This document shows, one piece after another, positions 51,647 to 60,491 of a stretch of 64,000 bases of DNA. A program made the translations under genes and the position numbers. The stretch spans positions 248,001 to 312,000 of the forward strand of contig NZ_CP063458.1 in NCBI RefSeq assembly GCF_015169395.1, in the 5' to 3' direction. The notes beneath the pieces are model-generated. The model saw only the letters and a list, made by a program, of their open reading frames with translations. It searched no databases and was not told the DNA's origin. The stretch comes from Humisphaera borealis. Lineage in GTDB: Bacteria; Planctomycetota; Phycisphaerae; Tepidisphaerales; Tepidisphaeraceae. Positions within the stretch are counted from its first letter, which is position 1. Each line of letters opens with the position of its first letter.

Positions 51647-51879
51647 CAAAATTCGCGACAGCGTGGAAGATTTTGAACAGTTGAGGATGAGATGTCCCCT
51701 CCAGCCGGAATCCTTATCCCAGCTTCCACCTGCCCGGGAACTTGATGAGCGATAGGGCATTCCTCATGCCAATTTTGCCTAACAGTTTGTGACAACAGAC
51801 GCTAGCCTCTTATGCGTGGCAGGCCGGGTTTCCGGGTTTGGCCGTGTCACGTCTCGAATTGCACTTTCACGGAGGTTCC

Positions 51880-52266
51880 ATGCCGATTCGCCAACTGGTG
51901 ATCGCTTTCGCCGTCCTATCGCTCGCGCTGGTCGTCGGTTGTGATAGGGCTCCGACACACGAATCGGTCATGGAGCAGCAGGTCACTACCATGGAGGATG
52001 TTGCCAAGCTGCTGACCACGGTTACGGATGAGGCATCCGCCAACAGCGCAAAGCCGAAGCTCAAAGAGCTCAGTGAGAAGTTGAAGGCCGTTAAAGCCGA
52101 AGCGGACAAGATCGCCAAGCCCACGAAGGAAAAAGAGGATGAGCTCAGGAAGAAGTACGAAGAGCGCATCACCAAGGCGATGTCTGCCTGGCTCATGGAG
52201 ATGGGGCGAATTGGCCGCGATCCCAAGCTGCGATCTGTTCTGTCGGATCTGGACCTTGGCAAATAG
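51880..52266 (+). CDS. small helical lipoprotein
   Basis: A 128-residue lipoprotein: signal 'MPIRQLVIAFAVLSLALVVGC' with lipobox VVGC, then a helical, charged body ('AKPKLKELSEKLKAVKAEADKIAKPTKEKEDELRKKYEERITKAM') that may form a coiled coil. GGAGG at 51871-51875 fixes the start. It is divergent from the microcompartment operon and on the same strand as the epimerase 22 bases later. Function unknown. Confidence 0.8.
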   Translation: MPIRQLVIAFAVLSLALVVGCDRAPTHESVMEQQVTTMEDVAKLLTTVTDEASANSAKPKLKELSEKLKAVKAEADKIAKPTKEKEDELRKKYEERITKAMSAWLMEMGRIGRDPKLRSVLSDLDLGK

Positions 52267-52288
52267 TCGATTGGATCCGAAGTAGAGC

Positions 52289-53284
52289 ATGACAACGCAT
52301 CGCGATCAGCATCAACGTATTCTCGTCACCGGAGCCGGCGGGTTCCTGGGACGCGCGGTCAGCCTGGCGGCGGGCCGGGCCGGTCACGACGTGCATTTGC
52401 TTCACCGGCGTCGTGGCGCTTCGAAGGTAGGCCAATCCGCGCCGGTGCAGGAATGGACTGCCGACCTCACGGATACCGCGGCGGTCCGCGATGTTCTGCG
52501 ACGGGCGATGCCGGACGTCATCGTTCACTGCGCCGGATATGCCAACGCCAGCCGAGGCCTGGCACAGGTGGAACCGGCGGTGCGCGACAATCTCGTCGCG
52601 ACGGCGTGCCTGATGTCGGCGGCGGCGGAAATCGGCGGCATCAGGGTGGTGCTCTGCGGGTCGGTTGAAGCGCCCGGAGGACGGGTGTTGGCCGATCAGG
52701 TGGTGCCCAATTCGCCCTATGCCGCCAGTAAGTTTGCCGAAGCGACTTACGCCCGGATGTTTCACCACCTTTACGGCCTGGATGTATCGATCGCCAGGCT
52801 CGCAGTGGTGTATGGGCCCGGCGACGCCCGGCCGGCGAAGTTGATCCCCCATATCGTCACCCGCCTGATGCAAGGCGAGACCGCCGAGCTCAGTTCGGGT
52901 CGAAGGCTGATCGATTGGATCCACATCGATGACGCCGCCGCGGGGTTACTGGCTTGCGCGGTGCGCGACGATCTGGGAGGACGGACTGTGGACATCGGCA
53001 CTGGCTTGCTGACGTCGGTCGCCGATATTGCCCGAATCGTTGCCGGTCTGCTGGGAAGGACAGAGTTGCTTCGGCTCGGATCGATCCCGGATCGCCCCAG
53101 CGAACTCGAATGCGCGGCAGACGCCAATGCAACGGAACGGCTCATTGGCTGGCGGGCGGCGGTTCCGCTTAAGACAGGTCTGGAACAAACCATCGCGTGG
53201 TTCAGGTCGGTCGCTCCCCGCCCGCAGAAGGCGGTGCTCACGGTGTACGGCGACGCGCTCAACACCTCACCCGTAAGGGCCTGA
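52289..53284 (+). CDS. NAD-dependent epimerase/dehydratase (extended SDR)
   Basis: A 331-residue extended short-chain dehydrogenase/reductase acting on nucleotide sugars by family analogy. NAD-binding 'ILVTGAGGFLGRAVSLAA', 'VIVHCAGYANASRG', active-site Tyr and Lys in 'NSPYAASKFAEATYARMFHHLYGLDVSIARLAVVYGPGD', and 'DWIHIDDAAAGLLACAV'. Substrate is not determined. No glycosyltransferase cluster adjoins it. Confidence 0.9.
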   Translation: MTTHRDQHQRILVTGAGGFLGRAVSLAAGRAGHDVHLLHRRRGASKVGQSAPVQEWTADLTDTAAVRDVLRRAMPDVIVHCAGYANASRGLAQVEPAVRDNLVATACLMSAAAEIGGIRVVLCGSVEAPGGRVLADQVVPNSPYAASKFAEATYARMFHHLYGLDVSIARLAVVYGPGDARPAKLIPHIVTRLMQGETAELSSGRRLIDWIHIDDAAAGLLACAVRDDLGGRTVDIGTGLLTSVADIARIVAGLLGRTELLRLGSIPDRPSELECAADANATERLIGWRAAVPLKTGLEQTIAWFRSVAPRPQKAVLTVYGDALNTSPVRA

Positions 53285-53305
53285 CTTGGCTGCCGTCACG
53301 ACATC

Positions 53306-53692
53306 ATGAACCTTCTTCCCGATCACGAGATTTACAAGTCCATCGGCGGCGAAGGCCTCGCGCGGCTGGTTGCGGCGTTCTACCGTCAGATCCCTTCCGA
53401 TCCGATTCTCGGCCCGATGTACCCACCCGACGATCTGCCGGGGGCGGAATCCCGGTTGCGAGATTTCCTGGCGTTCCGATTCGGCGGGCCGGCCACATAC
53501 ATTGAGCAGCGAGGTCATCCGCGGCTCCGGATGCGCCACGCGCCGTTTGCGATCGATCAGGCCGCCCGCGACCGCTGGATGTTGCTGATGGATCAGGCGA
53601 TGGAAGAAGCGGCGATTCCGGAAGCCCCCAAAGCGATACTGCGTCAATTTTTTGCCGCGACGGCGACGTTCATGATCAACCAGCCGGGCTAA
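53306..53692 (+). CDS. group II truncated hemoglobin
   Basis: A 128-residue globin of the trHbO type: 'EIYKSIGGEGLARLVAAFYRQIPSDPILGPMYPPDDLPGAESRLRDFLAFRFGGPATYIEQRGHPRLRMRHAPFAID', with the proximal His in 'RMRHAPF' and the Trp of group II in 'ARDRWMLLMDQAM'. Such globins bind oxygen and can scavenge nitric oxide or peroxide. It starts 22 bases after the epimerase stop and may be co-transcribed. Confidence 0.93.
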   Translation: MNLLPDHEIYKSIGGEGLARLVAAFYRQIPSDPILGPMYPPDDLPGAESRLRDFLAFRFGGPATYIEQRGHPRLRMRHAPFAIDQAARDRWMLLMDQAMEEAAIPEAPKAILRQFFAATATFMINQPG

Positions 53693-53804
53693 CATTTGCT
53701 CGCCCGGGCTGTCCGAATGGAGGGTCGATGCGCAGCGCCCCTATGTTCAGAATCCTTGAGCCGGCGTGCCGAGCGTTGTGACCCTGAGTATTGGCGAAGG
53801 ATCG

Positions 53805-54758
53805 ATGGTTTGCCGGATCGCCATTCTCCCCGCATCCGTTCGCGTGGTGCTCCTCGCGGCATCGGTTGTCCTTTGGCCGCGGGTCTCAACTGCACAGACA
53901 ACCCGTCCGGCCTCGCCGACTTCCCCTTCGCTATCAAAATCCGAGATTCGGGAAACCTCGAACGTTTCGCCCGGCGTGCCACCAGCGGTCGATGCGGGCG
54001 TCCTCGTGGGAGCGGCGGCTTCTACGCAACCGGCTGTTAGTGCGGTCGAAGCAGCACAGCGCTCGGCGACCGAATCGCTCCGCCGTGATGTATTGGGCTC
54101 GCCGTTCTCCACGGACATGACCATCGGTCAGGCGGCGCGGCGATTGGGTGCGCTGGACGCACTTGAGGCCTCGCTGTTGAACGCAGAGCAACCTGGTGGC
54201 CCGCGTTGGCGGGACAATGTCTGCCAGGTGCGCCTCGAGATAGCAGGTTCGCAGATCGCGACCGCGTTGAGCGACGCTGCAGAGAAAGGGCAAGGGTTGA
54301 GTGGTTTAGGCGAGGAAGACTTCGCTCGTCGCTTGGCGCACCTGAAGACTCAGAGATTCACCGGTGTCGGGCAGTCGGGGGAACCGGCGGTTGTGGTGCT
54401 GTCGGCTCCGGTTCAGAAGGGGGATCAAAACGCGAGCCGGGTGCCCAAAGAGGCACCGGAATGGGTCGGACGGCAAATGGACGCCGACGGCCGTGGCGCC
54501 GGTAGCGGACTCAAGGGTGCCCGTGCGGCTGAAAGTGTGGCGCTGTCGCAACTACGGCGTCAGATTGACGAACTGCCGCTGCGGGATGGCCTGACGATAG
54601 GCCAAGCCGCCGCGAAAGACCCGAGGCTCGACCGAGTGGTGACCGAGGCGATGCGCCGCGCGCGGGTGTCGCGGGTCATATACGGCGTCGACGGCGCCGA
54701 AGTACGCGTAAGTTTCGATCTAGACCACTTTTGGCGGGAGTTGTTAAAGTCCGAGTAA
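53805..54758 (+). CDS. exported protein with LPP20-like repeat pattern, unknown function
   Basis: A 317-residue protein started at the ATG 53805, chosen because GAAGG at 53796-53800 precedes it; a GTG at 53766 is also in frame. The signal peptide is 'VRVVLLAASVVLWPRVSTAQ'. Two related segments, 'SPFSTDMTIGQAARRLGALDALEASLL' and 'LPLRDGLTIGQAAAKDPRLDRVVTEAM', and 'VCQVRLEIAGSQIATALSDAA' recall LPP20/FlgO-type lipoprotein folds. I cannot assign a role. Confidence 0.72.
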   Translation: MVCRIAILPASVRVVLLAASVVLWPRVSTAQTTRPASPTSPSLSKSEIRETSNVSPGVPPAVDAGVLVGAAASTQPAVSAVEAAQRSATESLRRDVLGSPFSTDMTIGQAARRLGALDALEASLLNAEQPGGPRWRDNVCQVRLEIAGSQIATALSDAAEKGQGLSGLGEEDFARRLAHLKTQRFTGVGQSGEPAVVVLSAPVQKGDQNASRVPKEAPEWVGRQMDADGRGAGSGLKGARAAESVALSQLRRQIDELPLRDGLTIGQAAAKDPRLDRVVTEAMRRARVSRVIYGVDGAEVRVSFDLDHFWRELLKSE

Positions 54759-54932
54759 TCGGGCTCCCGGGGACGGCGTCGGGCGGCTGGGAAGAAAAAA
54801 CACGCATGACAATAAATTCCGAACGCCGTCGTTGCACCTTATAGAAATCAATTCGTCTCAATGCAGGCCGTGTCATCGCACGCCCGCCCGCGGAGGGTGG
54901 GAACGCCGCTGCCGACGAAACAGGAGTATCCC

Positions 54933-55322
54933 ATGTATCTCGTCAAGAAGCTCTCGATGTCTGTTCTCGCGCTCGCATTCATGGCCAGCGTTTCGCTCGC
55001 CGGCGAAATCACCGGCACGGTCACTGGCAAGGACGGCAAGCCCGCCGCCAGCGTTGCCGTGAAGCTGATGAAGGGTGGCGCGGGCAAGAAGCCGGCCGCT
55101 GCTCCCGCCGCCGGCGAGAAGAAGCCCGGCGCCGCCGCCCTGAAGGAAACCTCCACCGACGACAAGGGCGCCTTCAAGTTTGATGGCGTTGAAGACGGCG
55201 AATACCGCGTCCAGGCTGGCAGCAAGGAAGCCGGCACCGGTGGCGCGGCCGTCAAGGTCGCCGGCGGCAAGGCCGATCCGGTCAGCATCACCCTCAAGGA
55301 AGCCAAGCCCAAGGCCAAGTAA
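54933..55322 (+). CDS. small secreted carboxypeptidase-regulatory-like domain protein
   Basis: A 129-residue exported protein: signal 'LSMSVLALAFMASVSLAG', then 'EITGTVTGKDGKPAASVAVKLMK', a lysine/alanine/proline-rich insert, 'TSTDDKGAFKFDGVEDGEYRVQAGS' and 'VSITLKEAKPKAK'. This is one transthyretin-like CarboxypepD_reg domain, common in planctomycete secreted proteins. CAGGAG at 54921-54926 sets the start, and a strong terminator follows, so it is a single-gene unit. Lysine-rich composition suggests high abundance. Confidence 0.87.
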   Translation: MYLVKKLSMSVLALAFMASVSLAGEITGTVTGKDGKPAASVAVKLMKGGAGKKPAAAPAAGEKKPGAAALKETSTDDKGAFKFDGVEDGEYRVQAGSKEAGTGGAAVKVAGGKADPVSITLKEAKPKAK

Positions 55323-55400
55323 TCCCTTGGAAGGCTGCCTGATTGCCGGGCGAACCGGTTGAATCATCCTGATTCGACCCCTTCGGCTCGAACCTGAATC

Positions 55401-55436
55401 AAAGCCCGCGAACGTTTGTTCGCGGGCTTTCTTTTT
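55401..55436 (+). terminator. strong intrinsic terminator after the small secreted protein
   Basis: AAAGCCCGCGAAC (55401-55413) pairs perfectly with GTTCGCGGGCTTT (55418-55430) over a four-base loop and is followed by CTTTTT. The palindromic A-tract also allows use from the minus strand. Confidence 0.93.
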
Positions 55437-55466
55437 GCACCGGACATGTGCCCGACATTTTGCGCG

Positions 55467-56408
55467 TTACAAACCCAGCACCTTCGCCGCACGGTGCCAG
55501 TACGCATCGTCAAAACCCAGTGCCTCTTTGATCGCCACATCCCGCCTCATCCAGTTGCCGTCGGCGATCGCGGCGACGGTCTTGTGAACAGGTAGCTGTG
55601 ACGCCGGCGGCAATGCGATAATCGGCCAGTCGCTGCCGTGAACGAGCTTCTCCCGGACGACCTTGTCTTTCAGGACCATCGGGAAGGCGTGCGATCGTGT
55701 CGGCAGACAGAGGGCGGCGGTGTCGCCGTAGCAGTGCTCGTGCTCGCGGGCGAACTTCATGAAGTTCGAGACGTAGTCGGTTTCGCCGAACGCCGACCGA
55801 GTCCCGCAGTGGGCCATGATGACTTTCACGCCGCGCTGCAGCGCCGGCAGCAGCAGGGCGGGGTCGGCGACGGTGGTGTCGATGTTCGGCAATGACTTCT
55901 CCCCGCCGGTATGGCTGAGCAGCGGCAGCTTGTGGTGGGCGAGCGCTTCGTAGAACGGAATGCAGCGATCGTCGGCGGGGTTGAATCCTTGAACGATCGG
56001 CAGCCATTTCATCAGCACCGCGCCGGCCTTCACGCACCGCTCGATTTCGGCGACGGCGTCTTTCCGGTATGGATGAACAGACGCACCGAAGCGCAGCTTC
56101 GCATTCTTGCGGCAGAGGTCGATCGCGTAGTCGTTCGTGACGTGGAGGTGTGTGTTGGCGTGGTCGAGCCGGCCTTGCCCGTCATGCACCGCATCGAACG
56201 CCAGCACGACGACGGCGTCGAGCTTCCTTGTCTCGTCGATCGTCCGCACGAGCTTGTCGGCGATGGCGCGTTCGGTGGCGTCGTCCTCGCCTTCCACGCC
56301 CAGACGCCATTTCATGAAACGGAATGCGAGCGTGTCGAGCAAGTGGCGCGACATCTTGCCGTGGCCGCGGGTGAGGGCGGAGATGTGGACGTGGAGGTCG
56401 AGGATCAT
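55467..56408 (-). CDS. amidohydrolase-family metal-dependent hydrolase
   Basis: A TIM-barrel hydrolase of about 313 residues from the ATG at 56408. The metal motif 'ILDLHVHISAL' is at the N-terminus, with 'GASVHPYRKDA', 'LLSHTGGEKSLP', 'VIMAHCGTRSAFGE' and 'LVHGSDWPIIALP' (catalytic Asp) downstream. This is the amidohydrolase 2 (uronate isomerase/ACMSD-like) branch. Substrate unknown. It is transcribed upstream of the quinone oxidoreductase. Confidence 0.87.
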   Translation of the reverse strand: MILDLHVHISALTRGHGKMSRHLLDTLAFRFMKWRLGVEGEDDATERAIADKLVRTIDETRKLDAVVVLAFDAVHDGQGRLDHANTHLHVTNDYAIDLCRKNAKLRFGASVHPYRKDAVAEIERCVKAGAVLMKWLPIVQGFNPADDRCIPFYEALAHHKLPLLSHTGGEKSLPNIDTTVADPALLLPALQRGVKVIMAHCGTRSAFGETDYVSNFMKFAREHEHCYGDTAALCLPTRSHAFPMVLKDKVVREKLVHGSDWPIIALPPASQLPVHKTVAAIADGNWMRRDVAIKEALGFDDAYWHRAAKVLGL

Positions 56409-56421
56409 GGCGTTAGTGAGT

Positions 56422-56538
56422 ACGTGGCACGAAGGCATCTTGGCGTATCAGGCACGAAGACATGAGGCATGAAGGCACGTGGAGTGGGGTGGGTTTCATT
56501 TCCTTGGTGCCTACGCGCCTCCGTGCCTTCTTGCCTCT
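56422..56538 (-). repeat. GAAGGCAC/GAGGCA word inverted repeat reaching into a coding end
   Basis: The left part (56422-56480) carries GGCACGAAGGCA, GGCACGAAGACA, GAGGCATGAAGGCAC. The opposite arm TGGTGCCTACGCGCCTCCGT onward (about 56504-56538) extends across the stop of the oxidoreductase and encodes its last residues EARRHGGA. Same word as 48329-48420. Confidence 0.9.
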
Positions 56539-57518
56539 ATTTCCAACACAACCTTTCCCATCGGCCCCGCCGCGAGCTTGGCGAAAGCCTTGGGCAACTG
56601 CTCAAAAGGAAATACTTCGTCCACCAGCGGTTCTGCACCCGACTTTTCCAGCAGTTCCAGCACCGCCTTCCACGCCTCCTGGCTTTCGGCCGGGGTGTAT
56701 GCCCCGACCGCTACACCGCCAACACGCAGCCGGCGGAAGAAAAGCGTTGCCGGGCTGAAGTTCGGAACCGGGCCGGCGAGCTGGCCGACGCAACTGATGC
56801 GACCATTCTCGCCGAGCGTTTCGACGATCCCCTTGAATGACTCGCCGCCGATGTTGTCGACTGCCAGTTCCACCCGGCGATGGCCGAGGATCTGCTTGAC
56901 CGTTTTCGGCCAGGCGGGGTCGGTCGGGTCGATGGTGTGGTCGGCACCCAGGCGTTCGAGCTTTTCGCGTTTGTTCGCGGATCGTGACAGCGCGACGACA
57001 TCGAACCCCATCGCCTCGGCCAGTTGCACGCTCGCGACGCCGACGCCGCCCGATGCGCCGGTGATCAGTACCACGCTGTGCGGCGGCAGCTTGCCCCATG
57101 TTGTCAGCGCCTGATACGCCGTGAGGTAGACCAGCGGCGCACCCGCCGACTGCTCCGGCGACCACTTCGGCGGGACCGGCGCGAGCGACTCGACCGGCAC
57201 CGAGACCAACTCGGCGAACGTGCCCGGCTTGCTGACGCCGATCTCGCTGCGCAACAGCAGAACCCGGTCGCCCACCTTGAGCGACTTCACATCCGTCGCG
57301 ACGGCGACCACCTCGCCGACGCCATCTCGACCCAGGATGTGCGGCAGCGACGGCTTGGCCGGGTACTGCCCCATCGACAGATACCGATCGGCCGGGTTCA
57401 GTGAGGCGTAATGCACCTTCACCACAACTTCCCCCGACCCCGGCTCAGGGTCCATGACGGTGCCGATGCGAAGCTGTTCGATGCCGGATTTGGTGTCGTC
57501 GATGAGCCAGGCTTTCAT
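56511..57518 (-). CDS. quinone oxidoreductase/zinc-less alcohol dehydrogenase-like protein
   Basis: A 335-residue MDR-superfamily NADPH oxidoreductase started at the ATG 57518. It has the GroES-like part 'VKVHYASLNPADRYLSMGQYP', the Rossmann motif 'SVVLITGASGGVGVASVQLAEAMGFDVVALSRS' and 'GAYTPAESQEAWKAVLELLEKSGAEPLVDEVFPFEQLPKAF'. The structural-zinc cysteines are absent, so it is of the quinone reductase class. The final eight codons and the TAG stop are supplied by a dispersed repeat. Confidence 0.9.
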   Translation of the reverse strand: MKAWLIDDTKSGIEQLRIGTVMDPEPGSGEVVVKVHYASLNPADRYLSMGQYPAKPSLPHILGRDGVGEVVAVATDVKSLKVGDRVLLLRSEIGVSKPGTFAELVSVPVESLAPVPPKWSPEQSAGAPLVYLTAYQALTTWGKLPPHSVVLITGASGGVGVASVQLAEAMGFDVVALSRSANKREKLERLGADHTIDPTDPAWPKTVKQILGHRRVELAVDNIGGESFKGIVETLGENGRISCVGQLAGPVPNFSPATLFFRRLRVGGVAVGAYTPAESQEAWKAVLELLEKSGAEPLVDEVFPFEQLPKAFAKLAAGPMGKVVLEIEARRHGGA

Positions 57519-57547
57519 TGGTTTGGTTCTCCGCGAAATCCGATTCT

Positions 57548-57668
57548 TAACCACGGAGGACACGGAGGATGAGAAAGACCGAGACGACCTAATGCGGGAT
57601 GGTCTGTAAGTGCACCAGGCATCTCTCTCCGATCTCTTCCTCCGTGCTCTCCGTGTCCTCCGTGGTTA
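57548..57668 (-). repeat. CACGGAGGA-word inverted repeat between hrpB and the oxidoreductase
   Basis: TAACCACGGAGGACACGGAG (57548-57567) pairs perfectly with CTCCGTGTCCTCCGTGGTTA (57649-57668); the arms continue imperfectly inward. Words of the form CCACGGAGGACACGGAG are found in intergenic DNA of many planctomycetes, verrucomicrobia and acidobacteria. Confidence 0.93.
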
Positions 57669-57678
57669 GGTTTTTCCG

Positions 57679-60318
57679 TTACGTTCGCCTTCGTCCGCCT
57701 CGGGCGACAGGCGTTGCCGTTAGCGGGTCTTCGGGCCAACTGTGCTTGGGGTACCTGACACGCAGATCCTTGCGCACCTGGAAATAGGTCGTCGTCCAGA
57801 AGCTTCGCAGGTCGTCGGTCACTTGCACAGGACGATAGTTGGGGCCCAGCAGGTGCATCAATACCGGCACCCGGCCGCCGGCGATGCGTGGCGTATCGAA
57901 CCAGCCGAAGACTTCCTGCAACCGCACCGCCAGGATCGGCGGCTCTGCCTTTCGGTATTGCAACGCGATGCGGTTGCCCGTCGGCACTTCGATCGACTCC
58001 GGGGCGTGCTGGTCGAGCAGGCGGTCGAACGGGTATTGAAGCTGCGATTCAAGGATCGCCCCGAGTGATGTCCGGCCGACGATCTCATCGAGGCTGCGCC
58101 GCCCGGCGCAGGCCTCGGCGAGGATATCGCCGAGCCCGGCATCGTCGATTGACGGCCAGGCCTGCTCGGGCATGTGCTTTCTCAGAAGGTTCAGGCGGTC
58201 CATGATCGCCACGGCTTTCTCGTCGGCTTCGAAAAGCTCTCGTGCCCGCGGCCGCAGCGCCTCGGCCAGCACCGGCCCGGCGGCGGCAGGGTCCACCGGG
58301 GCGTCTTTGTCTTCCTTCAGCAGCAGATCGCGATAGCTCGTCGTCCCCCGCGCCACGACACGTTTCCGCTGCTCGTCGTACACCAGCACCCGTTCGCGGC
58401 GGATCGATTGCGAGAAGAACTCTTCGAGCCATTCCACGTTGATGCCGCTGGCGATCTTCACCATTGCCTCGCGCGTCTGCGACCGCGCATCCTGACGGGC
58501 GTCGAGGGCGAGGAAGAACTCGTGCTGCCGCACGACCGACTCGGCGGCCAGTCGCACGCCCGTCCCGCCGACCATCGCCGCCGCGGCCGGGTCCGACGCC
58601 CGCCGACGGCAGACGCGATCGGGGTACGCGAGCAGCGCGAGCCGTATGATGATTTCGTCGTGGTCGAGGGCGGACCATTTCGGCATCGCCGCGCCACTGG
58701 CAGCATTCGACACCGGCGTGTTTGAACGTGGATCGCGATCAAGCCGTTCCGCGATCCGCAGCAAATCATCCCGCGCCTTTGCCGCCTGCCTCGCTGCCAC
58801 AGGATCGATGCCGCTGTCGCGCAGGTGCGGGGCGAAGCGCGACTTCTCCGCCTGCTCCAGCAGGTCCAGCCGTAGCAGCAGGTCCGACGGACCGATCGTC
58901 TTGGTTTCGCGCATCCAGCGGGGCGTGCCGCGCTCTTCCCAAGCGATGTCCTTCTCGGCCAGCAGCGCCGCGACGGCGGCGCCTTGTTCCAGCAGTCCGG
59001 CTTCGGCCGCGCCGATGAGCAGCCTTGCCAGCCGTGGGTGCGTGGGCAACGCCATGATCCGCTGTCCGAGCGGCGTGATCTTCCCGTCGACGTCGGCGTC
59101 GAGCGCGCCGATCATCGCCAGCAGCCGCTCGGCCGAGACGAGCATGTCTTCGGCGGGCGGCTCGTACCAGCCGAAGTTGCGCAGGTCCGGCTTGCCCCAG
59201 GCGTGCAGGAGCAACGCCGTGCCGCAGAGGTCGACCCGGCGGATTTCGGGCGTGGTGAACGCGGCCATCGCCTGCTCTTCGGACTTGCTCCACAGCCGAA
59301 TGCAAACCCCCGGCGCGGTACGTCCGGCGCGGCCAGCCCGCTGCGTCGCCGACGCCAGGCTGATCCGTTCGAGTTCGAGCTTGTCCATGCCGCGCTGGGC
59401 GTCGTAGCCGGCAATGCGGGCGAGGCCGCTGTCAATCACGGTACGAACGCCGTCGATCGTCAGCGACGTCTCGGCGATGTTGGTCGACAGGATGACCTTC
59501 CGCTGTTTCGACGGACGTAGGGCCAATGTCTGCTCGTCCGGCGGTAGCGATCCGTGCAGCGGCAGGACGAGCAGGTTCCGTTCATCCGCGAAGCGGGACA
59601 GACGTTCGCCACACCGGCGGATCTCGTCCACGCCCGGCAGAAAGACCAGGATATCGCCGGGCTCCGTAGGCTCCGCCTTGGCGGACGCGACGACATCCAT
59701 CACCGCATCCGCCGCCCGTTCCCACGCGTACGCCTGGCTGTAGCCGGTGTGCTTCACCTCGACCGGGAAGGTCCGCCCTTCGGTCCGAACGATCGGGCAG
59801 CCGCCCAGAAACCGGCTGACCGGCTCGGCCTCCAGCGTCGCCGACATGACGATCAAAATCAGGTCGTCGCGAACGGTCTGCTTCACTTCGCGAAGCAGGG
59901 CGGCACAGAGGTCGGTGTGAATGCTCCGCTCGTGGAACTCGTCCAGGATCACGCAGCCAACGCCCTCGAGGAACGGGTCGTCCAGCAACTGGCGGGTAAG
60001 GATGCCTTCGGTGAAGACTTTCAGACGGGTGTCGGGGCCGATGCGCTTTTCGAACCGCACCTGGTAGCCGACTCGCCCGCCGAGGGTCCAACCCTGCTCG
60101 TCGGCGATCCGCGCCGCCGACGCCCGCGCCGCGACCCGGCGGGGCTGCAGCATCACCAGGTTCGGATGCTCCCTGTCCATCAGCCCGGCGGCGAGGATGG
60201 CGGGGGGCACCCGCGTCGTCTTGCCCGCCCCGGGGGGAGCCACCAGCACCATTGCGCGGTGCTGCTTCGCGGCGGCGACGACGTCAGGGAGGTATCTGTC
60301 GATCGGCAGAGGAATCAT
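57679..60318 (-). CDS. hrpB: ATP-dependent RNA helicase HrpB
   Basis: An 879-residue DEAH-box helicase from the ATG at 60318. Motif I 'VAPPGAGKTTRVPPAIL', motif Ia 'MLQPRRVAARASAARIA', DEAH-type motif II 'VILDEFHERSIHTDL', motif III 'IVMSATLEAEPVS', motif V 'VILSTNIAETSLTIDGV' and VI 'QRAGRAGRTAPGVCIRLW', followed by HA2 and the HrpB-specific C-terminal domain ('SKHSWPEDPLTATPVARG'-type end). Function in E. coli is unclear but affects mRNA processing. A dispersed TAGGCTCCGCC palindrome lies inside the frame (59667-59690), encoding ASAKAEPTE. Confidence 0.95.
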   Translation of the reverse strand: MIPLPIDRYLPDVVAAAKQHRAMVLVAPPGAGKTTRVPPAILAAGLMDREHPNLVMLQPRRVAARASAARIADEQGWTLGGRVGYQVRFEKRIGPDTRLKVFTEGILTRQLLDDPFLEGVGCVILDEFHERSIHTDLCAALLREVKQTVRDDLILIVMSATLEAEPVSRFLGGCPIVRTEGRTFPVEVKHTGYSQAYAWERAADAVMDVVASAKAEPTEPGDILVFLPGVDEIRRCGERLSRFADERNLLVLPLHGSLPPDEQTLALRPSKQRKVILSTNIAETSLTIDGVRTVIDSGLARIAGYDAQRGMDKLELERISLASATQRAGRAGRTAPGVCIRLWSKSEEQAMAAFTTPEIRRVDLCGTALLLHAWGKPDLRNFGWYEPPAEDMLVSAERLLAMIGALDADVDGKITPLGQRIMALPTHPRLARLLIGAAEAGLLEQGAAVAALLAEKDIAWEERGTPRWMRETKTIGPSDLLLRLDLLEQAEKSRFAPHLRDSGIDPVAARQAAKARDDLLRIAERLDRDPRSNTPVSNAASGAAMPKWSALDHDEIIIRLALLAYPDRVCRRRASDPAAAAMVGGTGVRLAAESVVRQHEFFLALDARQDARSQTREAMVKIASGINVEWLEEFFSQSIRRERVLVYDEQRKRVVARGTTSYRDLLLKEDKDAPVDPAAAGPVLAEALRPRARELFEADEKAVAIMDRLNLLRKHMPEQAWPSIDDAGLGDILAEACAGRRSLDEIVGRTSLGAILESQLQYPFDRLLDQHAPESIEVPTGNRIALQYRKAEPPILAVRLQEVFGWFDTPRIAGGRVPVLMHLLGPNYRPVQVTDDLRSFWTTTYFQVRKDLRVRYPKHSWPEDPLTATPVARGGRRRT
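59667..59690 (+). repeat. TAGGCTCCGCC palindrome inside hrpB
   Basis: This copy starts TAGGCTCCGCCTTGGCGGAC and differs from the stop-codon copies at 32443 and 43738 by one base early on. It is in frame and encodes part of 'VVASAKAEPTEPGDI' between helicase motifs, so the element can occupy coding DNA. Confidence 0.85.
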
Positions 60319-60491
60319 GAGCCCCCACAGGATAGGCGGCATTTGCCCCACGCCAAGACTGCCGCAGAAACCGGACGATCCGCCGGCCGTGATTCGATGC
60401 AACTAAGTTCATCTGTTATCCTGCTTTTACGGGGCGCGAACTCACCCGGTTCTTATCGTCGACAGTGGTTCGGACTCAATTCGGAGGGAAG

